A DNA stretch of 64,000 nt from Flavobacterium sediminis. Its GTDB lineage: Bacteria > Bacteroidota > Bacteroidia > Flavobacteriales > Flavobacteriaceae. Each line of letters begins with the position of its first letter. Positions within the stretch are counted from its first letter, which is position 1. The stretch covers positions 1,674,001 to 1,738,000 of the forward strand of contig NZ_CP029463.1 of NCBI RefSeq assembly GCF_003148385.1. The letters are read 5' to 3'. The notes beneath the pieces were generated by a model. The model saw nothing but the letters and a program-made list of their open reading frames with translations. It was not told the origin of the DNA and made no database searches. Shown one piece after another: positions 43,162 through 54,038 of the stretch. Both the position numbers and the translations under genes were made by a program.

Positions 43162-43866
43162 ATGAAGTTACGGTTCACTTTTTCGTTTTTGATCTTTTTT
43201 TTCTGTTGCTCGTTTATTACGGCTCAAGAAACTGAACCTAAGACAGAGTTGAAAGAACCTTATAAAGTTATAGACTCTTTGTTCAGAGAAGATCAATTTT
43301 ATGTTTCGATCACATATAATTTGATGCAAAATAAACCGGCAGGATACAAGCAATATTCTTTTTCTACCGGTATAACATTAGGAGCTATGCGCGATATGCC
43401 TTTTACAAAAGACCGAAAGTGGTCAGTTGCGCTTGGAGTAGGCTATTCTTATAACAATATCAAACATAATATTCAGGTACAGGACGGAGATCCGGCAACT
43501 TATGCGATTGAAAATAGTTATGATAAGAATAAATTAATTCTGCATTATTTAGATATTCCTTTGGAGATCCGTTGGAGAAATGCCGCTCCTTTGAACCATA
43601 AGTTCTGGCGTATTTATACCGGTTTTAAAGCGAGTTACCTACTGGGAAGCAAATCTGATTTCCAATCAGCTGTTGCGAATTATAAAGTCAAAAATAATAG
43701 TGATGTAAGTAAATGGCAATTAGGCCCTTATATAAGTGTAGGATACAATACCATTAATATGTATGTTTATTATGGGCTGACCCCTATCTTTAAAAATACA
43801 CAATTAGATAATCAGGATTTAAAATTGAGCTCTTTTAATGTAGGCTTTATGTTTTATATCTTATAG
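43162..43866 (+). CDS. PorT-like outer-membrane beta-barrel protein
   Basis: 234 residues with a signal peptide (MKLRFTFSFLIFFFCCSFITAQ), alternating strands such as FYVSITYNLMQ and WSVALGVGYSYNNIKH, LHYLDIPLEIRWR, and a C-terminal strand FNVGFMFYIL. Together these are typical of the small porin/PorT family in Bacteroidota. It is probably an 8-10-stranded barrel. PorT itself is a T9SS component, but many relatives are not, so a secretion role should not be assumed. It ends convergent to, and overlaps by 6 nt, the PAP2-like gene. Confidence 0.78.
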   Translation: MKLRFTFSFLIFFFCCSFITAQETEPKTELKEPYKVIDSLFREDQFYVSITYNLMQNKPAGYKQYSFSTGITLGAMRDMPFTKDRKWSVALGVGYSYNNIKHNIQVQDGDPATYAIENSYDKNKLILHYLDIPLEIRWRNAAPLNHKFWRIYTGFKASYLLGSKSDFQSAVANYKVKNNSDVSKWQLGPYISVGYNTINMYVYYGLTPIFKNTQLDNQDLKLSSFNVGFMFYIL

Positions 43867-44472
43867 CCAGAAATGCCATAACAAAACTTGTGGAACAATT
43901 CCGAAAAGACTACCTATAATCAATTCATTCGGGCTGTGTGATTTCATGTACAAGCGGGAAGAAGCTACAAGACCTACGCAGATAAAACAGGTAGCGACCA
44001 TATTGATATAAGGAAGCTGGTAGTTGACCGAAAGGTAATATACGAACGTAGCCAATGAAGTTATGCCGATCATGTGTAAACTTGCTTTATAATTAGCCAT
44101 AATAGCAATGAGGGCTAATACGGTACTAAAGAAACCACCTAAAAAGAATAAATAAAGTTCCGACAGGTTTTCAATCGTGATACTGAACTTTAATAAGATG
44201 AAAAACAAGATAGCCTGAATGGAAAGCGGTATACGCCTTTCTTTTATATTGGCTTCTGTGAAAGAACGAACTAATCCTAGTGATATTAATAGAAAATAAA
44301 GAGCCATAGGCAACATCAGTGTAATGATGCTGATCTGTATCAAAATCATATAAATGCTATTCGGAGGAAGCATATTCTGATAGGTCAGAAAATAAAAAAC
44401 AGAGCCATACAGAGGAATAAAGATCGGATGAAAGATGTAAGAAAAAAAAGGTAAAAATTGTTTTATTTTCAT
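43861..44472 (-). CDS. PAP2-like integral membrane protein
   Basis: 203 residues with about six membrane helices. Remnants of the PAP2 phosphatase motifs can be seen: KERRIP (motif 1), SLHMIG where PSGH would be (motif 2), and SRLYMKSHSPNE (SRxxxxxHxxxD with Glu for Asp, motif 3). The altered residues leave activity in doubt. Possible substrates would be undecaprenyl or phosphatidyl phosphates. It is the last of the minus-strand group rpoN-PAP2, about 40 bp after rpoN. Confidence 0.7.
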   Translation of the reverse strand: MKIKQFLPFFSYIFHPIFIPLYGSVFYFLTYQNMLPPNSIYMILIQISIITLMLPMALYFLLISLGLVRSFTEANIKERRIPLSIQAILFFILLKFSITIENLSELYLFFLGGFFSTVLALIAIMANYKASLHMIGITSLATFVYYLSVNYQLPYINMVATCFICVGLVASSRLYMKSHSPNELIIGSLFGIVPQVLLWHFWL

Positions 44473-44513
44473 AGCGCTATCTTTATTGCAGTTCCCGTTT
44501 GAGTAAATTTGAT

Positions 44514-45980
44514 TTAGATCTTCTTGCGTAATCTGGCCACCGGAATGTCCAGTTGTTCCCTGTATTTTGCAACAGTCCTTCGGGCGATCGGGTAACCTTT
44601 TTCTTTTAAAATTTCGGCTAATTTATCATCGGGTAGTGGTTTTCGCTTGTCTTCTTCTTCAATGACATTCTGCAAGATCCTTTTGATCTCTATAGTTGAA
44701 ACGTCTTCACCTTCCGTATTTTTCATGGCTTCACTAAAGAAATCTTTAATGAGTTTGGTTCCGTAAGGAGTTTCAACATATTTACTATTTGCAACGCGTG
44801 AAACGGTCGAAATATCAAGTCCAACCATATCAGCAATATCTTTTAAGATCATCGGTTTTAACTTCGTTTCATCGCCGTCAAGGAAATATTCTTCCTGATA
44901 ATGCATAATGGTATTCATAGTTACAAACAAGGTTTCCTGGCGTTGTTTTATGGCGTCAATGAACCATTTGGCAGAATCTAACTTTTGTTTGATGAATTGA
45001 ACAGCATCTTTCTGGGTCGATGATTTTTCATTCGAATCCTTATAACTTTGTAACATTTCCTGATAATCTCTGGAAACATGTAGTTCAGGAGCATTTCGTC
45101 CGTTAAGGCTTAATTCCAGTTCGCCGTCTACAATTCGTATCGTAAAATCGGGAACCACATGCTCTATAGGTTTTTGATTGCCATCATAAGCACCGCCCGG
45201 CTTCGGGTTTAGTTTTTCGATCTCGTCGATTGCTTTACGCAATTGTTCTTTGGAAACCTCGTATTTCTGGATCAGTTTCTCATAATGCTTTTTGGTAAAA
45301 GCATCAAATTGGTTCTCTAAAATATCAATAGCTAAAGCAATGGAATCTGTCGGTGTTTTATGTTTAAGCTGTAACAGTAAACATTCCTGCAGATCACGGG
45401 CGGCAACACCGGCCGGTTCTAACTCTTGTACGACATGCAGAAGAATGTGCTCAACGATTGCTTCGTCAGTATAAATACCCTGTGTGAAAGCCAGATCATC
45501 TACTACATCTGTGATTGTCCTTCTCAAATAACCGGTGTCATCAATACTGCCCACCAGAAATTCAGCAATATTCTTTTCTTCATCCGTTAAGATAAAAGTA
45601 TTCAATTGGTTCAGCAAGTCCTGATGAAAAGTAACACCTGCGACAAATGGCATGCTGCGTTCTTCGTCGTCATCGCTATAATTGTTTGTCTGGTATTTAT
45701 AGTCAGGTGTTTCGTCGTTGCTCAGATACTCGTCTATGTTAATGTCTTCCGCTTCAATTCTTTCGTTGTCATAATCATCATAATCGTCATCAGAAGAATC
45801 ATTATAGTCATCATAATCCACATTTTCTTCTTTGCCGTTTTCCAAGGCCGGATTTTCGACCAATTCTTCCTGTAACCGTTGTTCAAAAGCTTGTGTAGGC
45901 AATTGAATCAATTTCATCAATTGAATTTGCTGTGGCGAAAGTTTCTGCGAAAGTTTTAACTGAAGATTTTGTTTTAACAT
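44514..45980 (-). CDS. rpoN: RNA polymerase sigma-54 factor
   Basis: 488 residues in the standard order: a glutamine-rich activator-binding region I (LKQNLQLKLSQKLSPQQIQLMKLIQLPTQAFEQRLQEELVENPALE), then a very acidic region II (Asp/Glu-rich, about 50-90). The core-binding domain follows, then the helix-turn-helix (MLGLDISTVSRVANSKYVETPYGT) and the RpoN box ARRTVAKYREQL near the end. It directs RNA polymerase to -24/-12 promoters that need AAA+ activators; none is encoded in this window. It lies downstream of asnS on the same strand. Confidence 0.97.
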   Translation of the reverse strand: MLKQNLQLKLSQKLSPQQIQLMKLIQLPTQAFEQRLQEELVENPALENGKEENVDYDDYNDSSDDDYDDYDNERIEAEDINIDEYLSNDETPDYKYQTNNYSDDDEERSMPFVAGVTFHQDLLNQLNTFILTDEEKNIAEFLVGSIDDTGYLRRTITDVVDDLAFTQGIYTDEAIVEHILLHVVQELEPAGVAARDLQECLLLQLKHKTPTDSIALAIDILENQFDAFTKKHYEKLIQKYEVSKEQLRKAIDEIEKLNPKPGGAYDGNQKPIEHVVPDFTIRIVDGELELSLNGRNAPELHVSRDYQEMLQSYKDSNEKSSTQKDAVQFIKQKLDSAKWFIDAIKQRQETLFVTMNTIMHYQEEYFLDGDETKLKPMILKDIADMVGLDISTVSRVANSKYVETPYGTKLIKDFFSEAMKNTEGEDVSTIEIKRILQNVIEEEDKRKPLPDDKLAEILKEKGYPIARRTVAKYREQLDIPVARLRKKI

Positions 45981-46062
45981 AAACGAATTATAATTAAAAA
46001 AAGTTTAGCCGTTTACACTATATAAAGTTAAACAACTAAACTTAATTATGCTAAATTTTTGA

Positions 46063-47496
46063 TTAAAATTCTGCGTTTTGAGGTGTTCTCGGGAATGGAA
46101 TTACATCGCGAATGTTTGTCATTCCGGTAACAAAAAGAACCAATCGCTCAAAACCTAAACCAAAGCCTGAGTGAATGGCAGAACCAAAGCGACGGGTGTC
46201 TAAATACCACCACATTTCTTCTTCAGGGATGTTTAAGGCTTTCATTTTTTCGATCAAAACATCATAACGCTCTTCTCTCTGAGACCCGCCTACGATCTCA
46301 CCGATGCCCGGGAATAAGATATCCATAGCGCGAACGGTCTTTTCATCTTCGTTCAAACGCATGTAGAATGCTTTGATCTTCGCCGGATAATCAAATAAGA
46401 TTACCGGACATTTAAAGTGTTTTTCAACCAAGTAGCGTTCGTGTTCGCTTTGTAAGTCAGCACCCCATTCATCGATTAAATATTGAAATTTCTTCTTTTT
46501 GTTCGGAGTAGAGCTTTTTAAAATATCAATAGCTTCTGTATACGAAACACGTTTAAAGTTATTTTCCAGAACAAAATTTAGTTTTTCTAACAAGCTCATT
46601 TCACTACGTTCAGCCTGAGGCTTTTGTTTTTCCTCATCGGCTAGGCGTTGTTCTAAGAATTGTAAATCGTCGGCACATTTTTCAACGGCATAGCGAACCA
46701 CATATTTAATAAAATCTTCTGCCAGATCCATATTAGCGTCCAGATCATTAAAAGCAACTTCAGGTTCGATCATCCAGAACTCAGCTAGGTGACGGGAAGT
46801 GTTTGAATTCTCTGCGCGAAATGTCGGCCCGAAAGTGTATACCTGACCTAATGCCATAGCATAGGTTTCAGCCTCTAACTGTCCGGAAACCGTTAAATTC
46901 GTTTCTTTACCGAAGAAATCTTTTTTAAAGTCTACTTTTCCTTCTTCGTCTCTTGGCGTTCCGTCAAACGGTAAGGCAGTTACACGGAACATTTCACCGG
47001 CACCTTCAGCATCAGAACCTGTTATAATAGGAGTGTTCACATAGAAAAAACCTCTTTCTTGAAAATATTGATGAACCGCAAAAGATAGGGCAGAACGAAC
47101 ACGCATAATGGCTCCGAAAGCATTGGTGCGAACTCTGAGGTGAGCATTTTCACGTAAAAATTCCAAAGAGTGTTTTTTAGGCTGTATAGGATATTTTTCA
47201 GCATCACTATCGCCTAAAATTTCTAATTTGGTTACCTGAATCTCTACTTTTTGACCTTTACCCTGGCTTTCCTGTAATGTTCCGGTTACTGCAACAGCAG
47301 CTCCGGTTGTAATGCGTCGTAAGGTTTCTTCTGAAGTGTTCTCAAAATCGACTACGCATTGGATATTTTGAATGGTAGAACCGTCATTTAAAGCAATAAA
47401 CTGATTGTTTCTAAAGGTTCTAACCCAACCCTTAGCAGTTACTTCCTGCAATGTTTTTGTATTGTTTAGTAGGTCTACAACTTTTATATGTTTCAT
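46063..47496 (-). CDS. asnS: Asparaginyl-tRNA synthetase
   Basis: 477 residues. An N-terminal OB-fold anticodon domain ([24 protein letters not shown]) is followed by the class II core with motif 2 ([22 protein letters not shown]) and motif 3 ([28 protein letters not shown]). The length is normal. It charges tRNA-Asn directly. It lies 82 bp upstream of rpoN, an order common in flavobacteria. Confidence 0.97.
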   Translation of the reverse strand: MKHIKVVDLLNNTKTLQEVTAKGWVRTFRNNQFIALNDGSTIQNIQCVVDFENTSEETLRRITTGAAVAVTGTLQESQGKGQKVEIQVTKLEILGDSDAEKYPIQPKKHSLEFLRENAHLRVRTNAFGAIMRVRSALSFAVHQYFQERGFFYVNTPIITGSDAEGAGEMFRVTALPFDGTPRDEEGKVDFKKDFFGKETNLTVSGQLEAETYAMALGQVYTFGPTFRAENSNTSRHLAEFWMIEPEVAFNDLDANMDLAEDFIKYVVRYAVEKCADDLQFLEQRLADEEKQKPQAERSEMSLLEKLNFVLENNFKRVSYTEAIDILKSSTPNKKKKFQYLIDEWGADLQSEHERYLVEKHFKCPVILFDYPAKIKAFYMRLNEDEKTVRAMDILFPGIGEIVGGSQREERYDVLIEKMKALNIPEEEMWWYLDTRRFGSAIHSGFGLGFERLVLFVTGMTNIRDVIPFPRTPQNAEF

Positions 47497-47586
47497 CTGT
47501 CTTATTGTTTTAATCTTTATTTGTCTGATGAATTTCTGTTATAAGTAAGGCTTTTTACCTATATTAAATTTATGCAAATATAAACT

Positions 47587-49997
47587 TTATTGTCTTTGAG
47601 CACTATCCTCTTCTGTGTCTTCTGCTAAAATGTTGATCGTTGGTTCCGGAAACTCTTCTTTATTGGCTACAGACTTTTCTAAAGAGAGTAAAAGAGCGGG
47701 TAGTAAGATCAGATTAGCCATCATGGCAAACAATAACGTCATGGCTACCAGACTACCAAGGGCAACGGTTCCGCCGAAACTGGATAGTGTAAATACCGAA
47801 AATCCGAAGAATAACACGACTGATGTATAAAACATGCTGATCCCAGCTTCTTTTACCGTAGCATAAACAGAACGCTTAATGCGCCAGTTGTTCGCTTTTA
47901 ATTCCTGACGGTATTTTGCTAAAAAGTGAATAGTATCGTCAACGGAAATACCAAAGGCAATACTGAAGACAAGTATTGTTGAAGGCTTGATCGGTACTCC
48001 TAAGAATCCCATTAAACCGGCAGTCATTATTAACGGTAAAATATTAGGCAATAATGAAATAATGATCATTTTGAACGAGCGGAATAAGTAGGCCATTAAC
48101 ATTGAGATCAGGAAAATGGCAAATAGTAAGGACAGTACCAGATTGTGTACCAGATAGTGAGTCCCTTTTTCAAATACATAAGCCTTTCCGGTCATGGTAA
48201 CAGTGTAGCGTTCATTTGGGAAAAGTTTGTCGATCTTTTCTTGTAAACGTTCTTCGATCTTGGCCATTTTATCCGTGCCGATATCGCGCATAAAAGTAGT
48301 TACCCGTGCATATTGCCCGGTACTGTCAATGTAGCTTTTCAGCATGTTCTCATTCTCTTTTTTAGTAGAGTTTTTGATGTAGGATAAAATAAAGGTTTCT
48401 TCCTGACGGGTCGGTAATTCATAAAATTCCGGATTTCCGTTATAATAGGTCTGTTTGGCATATTTTACCAAATTTACAATAGAGATCGGTTTTGACAGTT
48501 CAGGAACTTCATTGATCGCTTCTTGTAACTCTTCAATTCGTCTTAGAGTACTTGATTTTAAAGCACCTTTCGGGCGTTTGGTGTCGATCATGATCTCTAA
48601 AGGCATTACGCCGTCAAATTCTTTTTCGTAAAACACGATATCTTTAAAGAAAGCAGTCTTTTTAGGCATATCTTCAATTAAACTTCCGGATATTTTTATC
48701 TTATAGATCCCGATGATCCCTAAAACCAGTAATACAATGGCGGTCGCAAAGATGGCAACAGAATGTTTGCGTATTGTGTTTTCAATCCATTGAATGAATG
48801 ATTTCATGTAATTTTTGCCTAAGTGAGCCAGATGTTTTTCCTTAGGAATAGGCATGTAGCTGTACGCAATCGGAATGATGATCAGGCAAAGTAAAAACAG
48901 AAATAAAATATTCAATGAAGCAACAGTACCGAATTCTTTTAACAGTTCACTATCCGTTACAATAAAAGTAGCAAAACCGGCAGCAGTGGTTAAGTTTGTC
49001 ATTAAAGTAGCATTTCCTACTTTAGAGATCACACGCTGTAATGATTTTGCTTTGTTACCGTGTTTTTTGATCTCCTGTTGGTATTTGTTGATCAGGAAGA
49101 TACAGTTCGGAATACCGATAACGATAATCAGCGGGGGATAATAGCCGTTAAAATAGTGATCTCGTAGTTTAAAAGCCCCAGTGTACCGAAGGACCACATA
49201 ACACCTATGGTTACAATGACCATGGAAAGTAAAGTAGCCCGGAAACTTCTGAAGAAGAAAAAGAAAAGTAAAGAGGTAATACCTAATGCAGCGCCTACAA
49301 ACAGTCCTATTTCATCTATAATATGCTGTGAGTTCAAAGTTCTGATATAAGGCATTCCGGAAACTTTAAGATCAATTCCTGATGCTTTTTCAAAAGCTTC
49401 AATTTTTTCTTCGTTCAGGTATTTATTGATGAATGTTTTACGGGCAGCAGTATTTACTACATCTTTGTCCATATAGATAGCAAAGCGTACGGCACCGCTT
49501 TCTTTGTTAAATAGCATACCTTCATAAAAAGGTAGGTTATTGAACAATTCTTTTTCTTTCTTTTTTAAGTAGCTGTCAGTAACATCTTTTGAATTGATGA
49601 ACGGAACCAATTTGAACTTTTGGGCAGCGGTATCTTTGGCTAACACTTTTAAGTCTTCAATAGAAAGCGTTAGTTCTACTGCTTTATCTTTTTTGATGTC
49701 TGCAATAAAATCTTCCCAAAGTTTTAGATTTTTAGTATTGAAAAAGGTAGAATCCTTGAATCCGATGACGATCAGGTTCCCTTCTTCACCGAATTTATCC
49801 AGAAAAGCATTGTATTGTTTATTGACTTCGTGATGATCCGGCAACAAGTTGGCTTCTGTATAGGTAAAGCGCATGTATTTCCATTGCGAAGCCATGAAAA
49901 CAGTAAACGCTGCCAAAGCAATAATAAGTGCAATTCTGTTTCGCAGAATCTTGCGTGCTATAAAATCCCAAAAACTGGTGTTTAACCACTTAAACAT
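47587..49997 (-). pseudogene. RND/MMPL-family exporter split by a 1-base frameshift
   Basis: The minus strand encodes FKWLNTSFWDFIARKILRNRIALII from 49997 and reads to LLNYEITILTAIIPR, stopping near 49128. The continuation PPLIIVIGIPNCIFLINKYQQEIKKHGNKA is in another frame to 47587. One more C (G on the plus strand) in the run at 49133-49137 joins them as AIIPPLIIVIG and gives a protein of about 800 residues. It has two six-helix halves and two periplasmic domains, including GISVDDTIHFLAKYRQE. MMPL-type members export lipids or hopanoid-like molecules. The sequence is otherwise well conserved, so this looks like an assembly error or a very recent mutation. Confidence 0.88.
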
Positions 49998-50097
49998 TGT
50001 AAAAAAAATTGAAGCGCAAAGGTAAGTATTCTTGCTTAAATAGTTAGGTTACAATGCAAAGAATTAAGATAAATTTAAAGGCCTTAACGCGTTTCGG

Positions 50098-52581
50098 TCA
50101 GAACAAATCCAGATGATAAGAAATTTTAAGCGCTAAATTGTCATCAAAATGGGCTAATTGGTTTGGTCCATAACGGAAAAAAGCTGAAATACCGATGCCT
50201 TTGAAGAGTTTATTGGCCTCGACCCCGCTTTCAAAAAATCCTTTACTCAATGATTTATAAGGAATACCGATATGTTCGTTCTGCTTATTAGTGCCACCCC
50301 ATGCCATACGGGTAACGACACTGAATTCAGGGGTAAAACTATAGCCTAAGCGTATTTTGTTGAAAGTATGCCGGAGTTGTAAAGAAGCATATCGGTTTGA
50401 AAAAAACTCATTGAAATACATAGTTTCAAAACTATTCTTGCCGGCAAACGTGATCCGTTGTAAAATAGCATCTCGGTTCAGGTTGTTAGGTTGCAGGTTG
50501 TATAGATGTGTAATAGGAACATCGCCTAATGCCCAACCGGTCTGGAATAAAAGAGAACTTTTTTGCCCTGATAAATAAGGGAGTTCGTAGAACGTTTTAA
50601 AATCAAACTTGGTAAATGTAAAATCATTGGCTAATACGTTCGGTAATGCCTGAGTGACCTGAAATGAAAATTTAGGATGCCGCTTTTCAATTTCGATCTT
50701 TCCATCGGGTGTTTGCATGTATTCACTGAAAGGATTCCACTGAATGGCAAACTGTGCTGCGGTTATAGTATACTGACTGTATGTTTTTCCGTTATTCAGG
50801 AATTCATAAAAGAACAGTGGGGTGATATCATTTCTGGAAAATGAAAAATAGGTATCTGCTTTAGGAATGAATTTACTTTCAGCAAATACAGAAGCCATTT
50901 TATTCTTGTAAAAAGTAGAGATGTTAATAGGTCGGGGATCGTAAATTTTAAAGCGGTGCGAATCGGTAGCGAAGCTGGTTTGAGCGATCTCACAGAGGTC
51001 TTCGCTATATGAAGCACTGACCCAAGTCTCAGTTTCTTCGTCTGTAAGATAAGAAGGGGTGATGCCAAATTTAAACTTTTCGTCCTTTAAACCATAGGCT
51101 CCGTAAAAAGCTACTTTGTATTTTTCGGATAACTTAGGGTTAGTAACTCCTCCCAAACCTAAGCGGAAACCTTCATAGTTGTTGAATTTTACAAGACTTC
51201 TCAGATCCAGATCGACGATGCTGACCGGGAAATAACCGTTGATGATCTTTTTGCCGAGGAAGATCTTGTATTCAATATTTTCGGCATTTGAAATACTGTC
51301 CAGTGAAACATAGGTGCGATGTTTTCGGACATCCAGAGTGTCTTTCTGATATTTTTTCCAAAAAGAATCTTTCTGTGATAAGCTTTTTTCGGGGACATCG
51401 ATCATGATCTGAGGAGACGAAATGGTAAAATCGTTGTCCAGTTTGATCTCCATCGGGGTAGATTCCAGACGAAGATAGATCCGGTCAGAAGCATTTTGAC
51501 TGATTCCGGTTTCCAGACTGGAGTTGAACTCTATAGTCTCTCCGAAAAGTTTCAGATCGTAGTTGCTACTACCTTTGGTAACATTAAAGGTTCGCTTTTT
51601 CGGAAACCAGATTTTATGTGATTTCAGATAATCAAAAGTATAGGTGGCATCAATGTTGACCATTCCGTAAATCCGGAAATAAGCCTGAGCAATACCAAAA
51701 TTTTCAGCATCTACAAATAGTAATCCTCTTAAATGATTGGATTTTAATTTTTTCGGTTGGAAATAAATACGGTATGTTTTTCGGTTGTTAATCTGTACGG
51801 AATCCACCATGTGGAAAGAGTATAGGATACGCCCGAATTTTGACAGAGGATTCTGAACCGGTATTTCCAATATCTCAAAAGGATTTTCATATACGGAATA
51901 AGAAACGAGTTTTAGCCCTAAAAATTCGTAAAGCGGTTTTTTCAGTCCGGCCATACGAGCTCCCAGAACTGTTTCTTTTGTCCCTTGGTCATTATGCTGG
52001 ATAAGGTTTACCTTCTCAGTCTGGTAAATGTGTTGTTCTTTGACGAAATTCTTAAACTTATAATTGGATGAATCTAATTTTATTTTGCGTTTGCCGAAAA
52101 TGTTCTTTTTGACGATGCTGTCTATCTTTTCAGAAATACTATCCGGATTAGCCGTAACCAATAAATGTTCGTAGTTCTTATATTCAAAACTTTTTAAAGC
52201 CAGTTCCGGATCGTTTTTGGATTTGTTCTCAATAACCTTTTTAATGATCTGGTCCACTTCGTGCTCAGAATAGATCTCTTTTTGAACAGCGTTCTCATTC
52301 TCAGTAAGCTTAATGATCCAGAATTTGTTATTGTTCTGAGGATAAGCATATTTTTCATAATACCCTTTGTAATTGATAACGAGAGGTTTGTCAAATTCAT
52401 TGACATAGAGTGAAAATTTACCTTCCCAGTCGGCACTGAACGTGTTGCCGTTATAATTTATTGTTGCAAAAGCAATAGGAATAGTTGTGTCAAAATCTAT
52501 AATCTGTCCTTTGATGAAGGTTTGACTGATAGAAAGTTGCGCAGTAAAAAACAGAAAGAGTACAAAAAGCTTTTTCGGCAT
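50098..52581 (-). CDS. DUF5686 outer-membrane protein with carboxypeptidase-like N-domain
   Basis: About 827 residues. ATG at 52581 (MPKKLFVLFLFFTAQLSISQ) gives a clean signal peptide; the longer frame back to 52617 starts with TTG and adds an improbable extension. After the signal comes a CarboxypepD_reg-like strand domain (FIKGQIIDFDTTIPIAFATINYNGNTFSADWEGKFSLYV), then the DUF5686 region, and a C-terminal half of repeated amphipathic strands ending LALKISYHLDLF, as in a large outer-membrane barrel. Function is unknown; the layout suggests a receptor or porin. A terminator separates it from frr. Confidence 0.85.
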   Translation of the reverse strand: MPKKLFVLFLFFTAQLSISQTFIKGQIIDFDTTIPIAFATINYNGNTFSADWEGKFSLYVNEFDKPLVINYKGYYEKYAYPQNNNKFWIIKLTENENAVQKEIYSEHEVDQIIKKVIENKSKNDPELALKSFEYKNYEHLLVTANPDSISEKIDSIVKKNIFGKRKIKLDSSNYKFKNFVKEQHIYQTEKVNLIQHNDQGTKETVLGARMAGLKKPLYEFLGLKLVSYSVYENPFEILEIPVQNPLSKFGRILYSFHMVDSVQINNRKTYRIYFQPKKLKSNHLRGLLFVDAENFGIAQAYFRIYGMVNIDATYTFDYLKSHKIWFPKKRTFNVTKGSSNYDLKLFGETIEFNSSLETGISQNASDRIYLRLESTPMEIKLDNDFTISSPQIMIDVPEKSLSQKDSFWKKYQKDTLDVRKHRTYVSLDSISNAENIEYKIFLGKKIINGYFPVSIVDLDLRSLVKFNNYEGFRLGLGGVTNPKLSEKYKVAFYGAYGLKDEKFKFGITPSYLTDEETETWVSASYSEDLCEIAQTSFATDSHRFKIYDPRPINISTFYKNKMASVFAESKFIPKADTYFSFSRNDITPLFFYEFLNNGKTYSQYTITAAQFAIQWNPFSEYMQTPDGKIEIEKRHPKFSFQVTQALPNVLANDFTFTKFDFKTFYELPYLSGQKSSLLFQTGWALGDVPITHLYNLQPNNLNRDAILQRITFAGKNSFETMYFNEFFSNRYASLQLRHTFNKIRLGYSFTPEFSVVTRMAWGGTNKQNEHIGIPYKSLSKGFFESGVEANKLFKGIGISAFFRYGPNQLAHFDDNLALKISYHLDLF

Positions 52582-52621
52582 TGATTGAATTATCGATTTC
52601 AATGCAAAGGTATTCAAAATA

Positions 52622-52644
52622 AAAATCCCGATTGTTAATCGGGA
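52622..52644 (-). terminator. Intrinsic terminator after frr (minus strand)
   Basis: TCCCGATT (52626-52633), loop GTT and AATCGGGA (52637-52644). On the minus strand the stem is followed by TTTTT. It lies just past the frr stop. Confidence 0.88.
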
Positions 52645-52652
52645 CTTAAAAT

Positions 52653-53216
52653 TTATACTTTCATGATTTCAGCTTCTTTGTGAACCAATAGATCATCTAT
52701 CTTTTTAATGTAAGAGTCTGTTAATTTCTGAATATCTTCTTCAGCTTTTTTACAAATATCTTCAGAAGTTCCTTCTTTTTCTTCTTTTTTGATGTCGTTA
52801 TTAGCGTCTTTACGGGCATTACGAATACTGATCTTAGCATCTTCCGCTTCGGTTTTAGCCTGTTTAACCAAGTCCTTACGTCTTTCTTCCGTTAAGGCCG
52901 GAATATTAATGATAATGTTCTCTCCGTTGTTCATAGGGTTTAATCCCAAATTAGCAATCATAATTGCTTTTTCAATGGTCTGAAGCATTGATTTTTCCCA
53001 AGGAGTAACTGTCAACGTCCTTGCATCTGGAGCACTAACATTAGCCACCTGAGATAAAGGAGTTTGAGAACCGTAGTATTCAACAAATACACTGCCTAAC
53101 ATTTGAGGTGTGGCTTTACCGGCTCTGATGTTTAAAAATTCTTTTTCTAAGTGAGCAATAGAACCGTCCATAGATTCTTTTGCCGTGTCTATAATTAAAT
53201 TGATCTCTTCTGTCAT
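52653..53216 (-). CDS. frr: Ribosome recycling factor
   Basis: 187 residues, the usual length. The N-terminal helix SMDGSIAHLEKEFLNIRAGKATPQML leads into domain II (VEYYGSQTPLSQVANVSAPDARTLTVTPWEKSM), and the protein ends with the helical bundle VHKEAEIMKV. With EF-G it splits post-termination ribosomes. It lies 33 nt downstream of pyrH, the near-universal pair. Confidence 0.98.
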   Translation of the reverse strand: MTEEINLIIDTAKESMDGSIAHLEKEFLNIRAGKATPQMLGSVFVEYYGSQTPLSQVANVSAPDARTLTVTPWEKSMLQTIEKAIMIANLGLNPMNNGENIIINIPALTEERRKDLVKQAKTEAEDAKISIRNARKDANNDIKKEEKEGTSEDICKKAEEDIQKLTDSYIKKIDDLLVHKEAEIMKV

Positions 53217-53249
53217 GGCTTAATTTTTATAATTTGTTTTTTAGTAAAA

Positions 53250-53957
53250 TTATATAGTAACAGTTGTTCCTACAATTTCGCCTTCACACACTTTTAATAA
53301 ATTACCGAACTTATTCATGTCAAATACAATGATAGGTAATTCATTTTCCTGACTAAGGGTAAAAGCAGTAGTGTCCATTACATTCAATCCTTTTGCAATT
53401 ACATCGTTAAAAGAAATAAAATCAAATTTTACGGCATTTTGATCTTTTTCCGGATCTGCGGTGTAAACACCGTCAACACGCGTTCCTTTTAAGATAACAT
53501 CAGCATTGATCTCGATACCTCTTAAAACAGCAGCTGTATCAGTTGTAAAATAAGGATTTCCGGTTCCGGCACCAAAAATAACGATTCTTCCTTTTTCCAG
53601 ATGTCGCGTAGCACGTCTTTTGATATACGGTTCCGCAATAGCTTCAATCTTTAAGGCAGTTTGCAAACGAGTTTGCATTCCGGCTTCTTCTAAAGCGCCT
53701 TGCAGGGCCATACCGTTAATAACTGTTGCAAGCATGCCCATATAATCACCTTGTACGCGATCCATACCATTGCTGGCTCCGGCAACACCTCTGAAAATAT
53801 TTCCTCCTCCTATTACTATGGCAATTTCAACCCCTTTGTCGTGGATCGTTTTAATCTCTTCAGCATATTCTGCTAAACGTTTAGGGTCAATACCATATTG
53901 CCTGTCGCCCATAAGAGCTTCTCCACTCAATTTCAGAAGAATTCTTTTATATTTCAT
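53250..53957 (-). CDS. pyrH: Uridylate kinase (UMP kinase)
   Basis: 235 residues of the bacterial hexameric type: [71 protein letters not shown] and [19 protein letters not shown]. It phosphorylates UMP to UDP for pyrimidine nucleotide supply. It forms an operon with frr. Confidence 0.98.
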   Translation of the reverse strand: MKYKRILLKLSGEALMGDRQYGIDPKRLAEYAEEIKTIHDKGVEIAIVIGGGNIFRGVAGASNGMDRVQGDYMGMLATVINGMALQGALEEAGMQTRLQTALKIEAIAEPYIKRRATRHLEKGRIVIFGAGTGNPYFTTDTAAVLRGIEINADVILKGTRVDGVYTADPEKDQNAVKFDFISFNDVIAKGLNVMDTTAFTLSQENELPIIVFDMNKFGNLLKVCEGEIVGTTVTI

Positions 53958-54038
53958 TGTGTTGTTCCTTTAGTGGTGCAAACTTAAACAAATTTACAAT
54001 ATACTCAAAAAATGTATGCGAATAACACGGAAAGCATG

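Noticed and set aside
45606..45875. Ile/Val-rich open frame opposite rpoN
   Set aside because: It is the reverse reading of the acidic Asp/Glu repeats of sigma-54 region II, which yields Ile/Val codons by chance.
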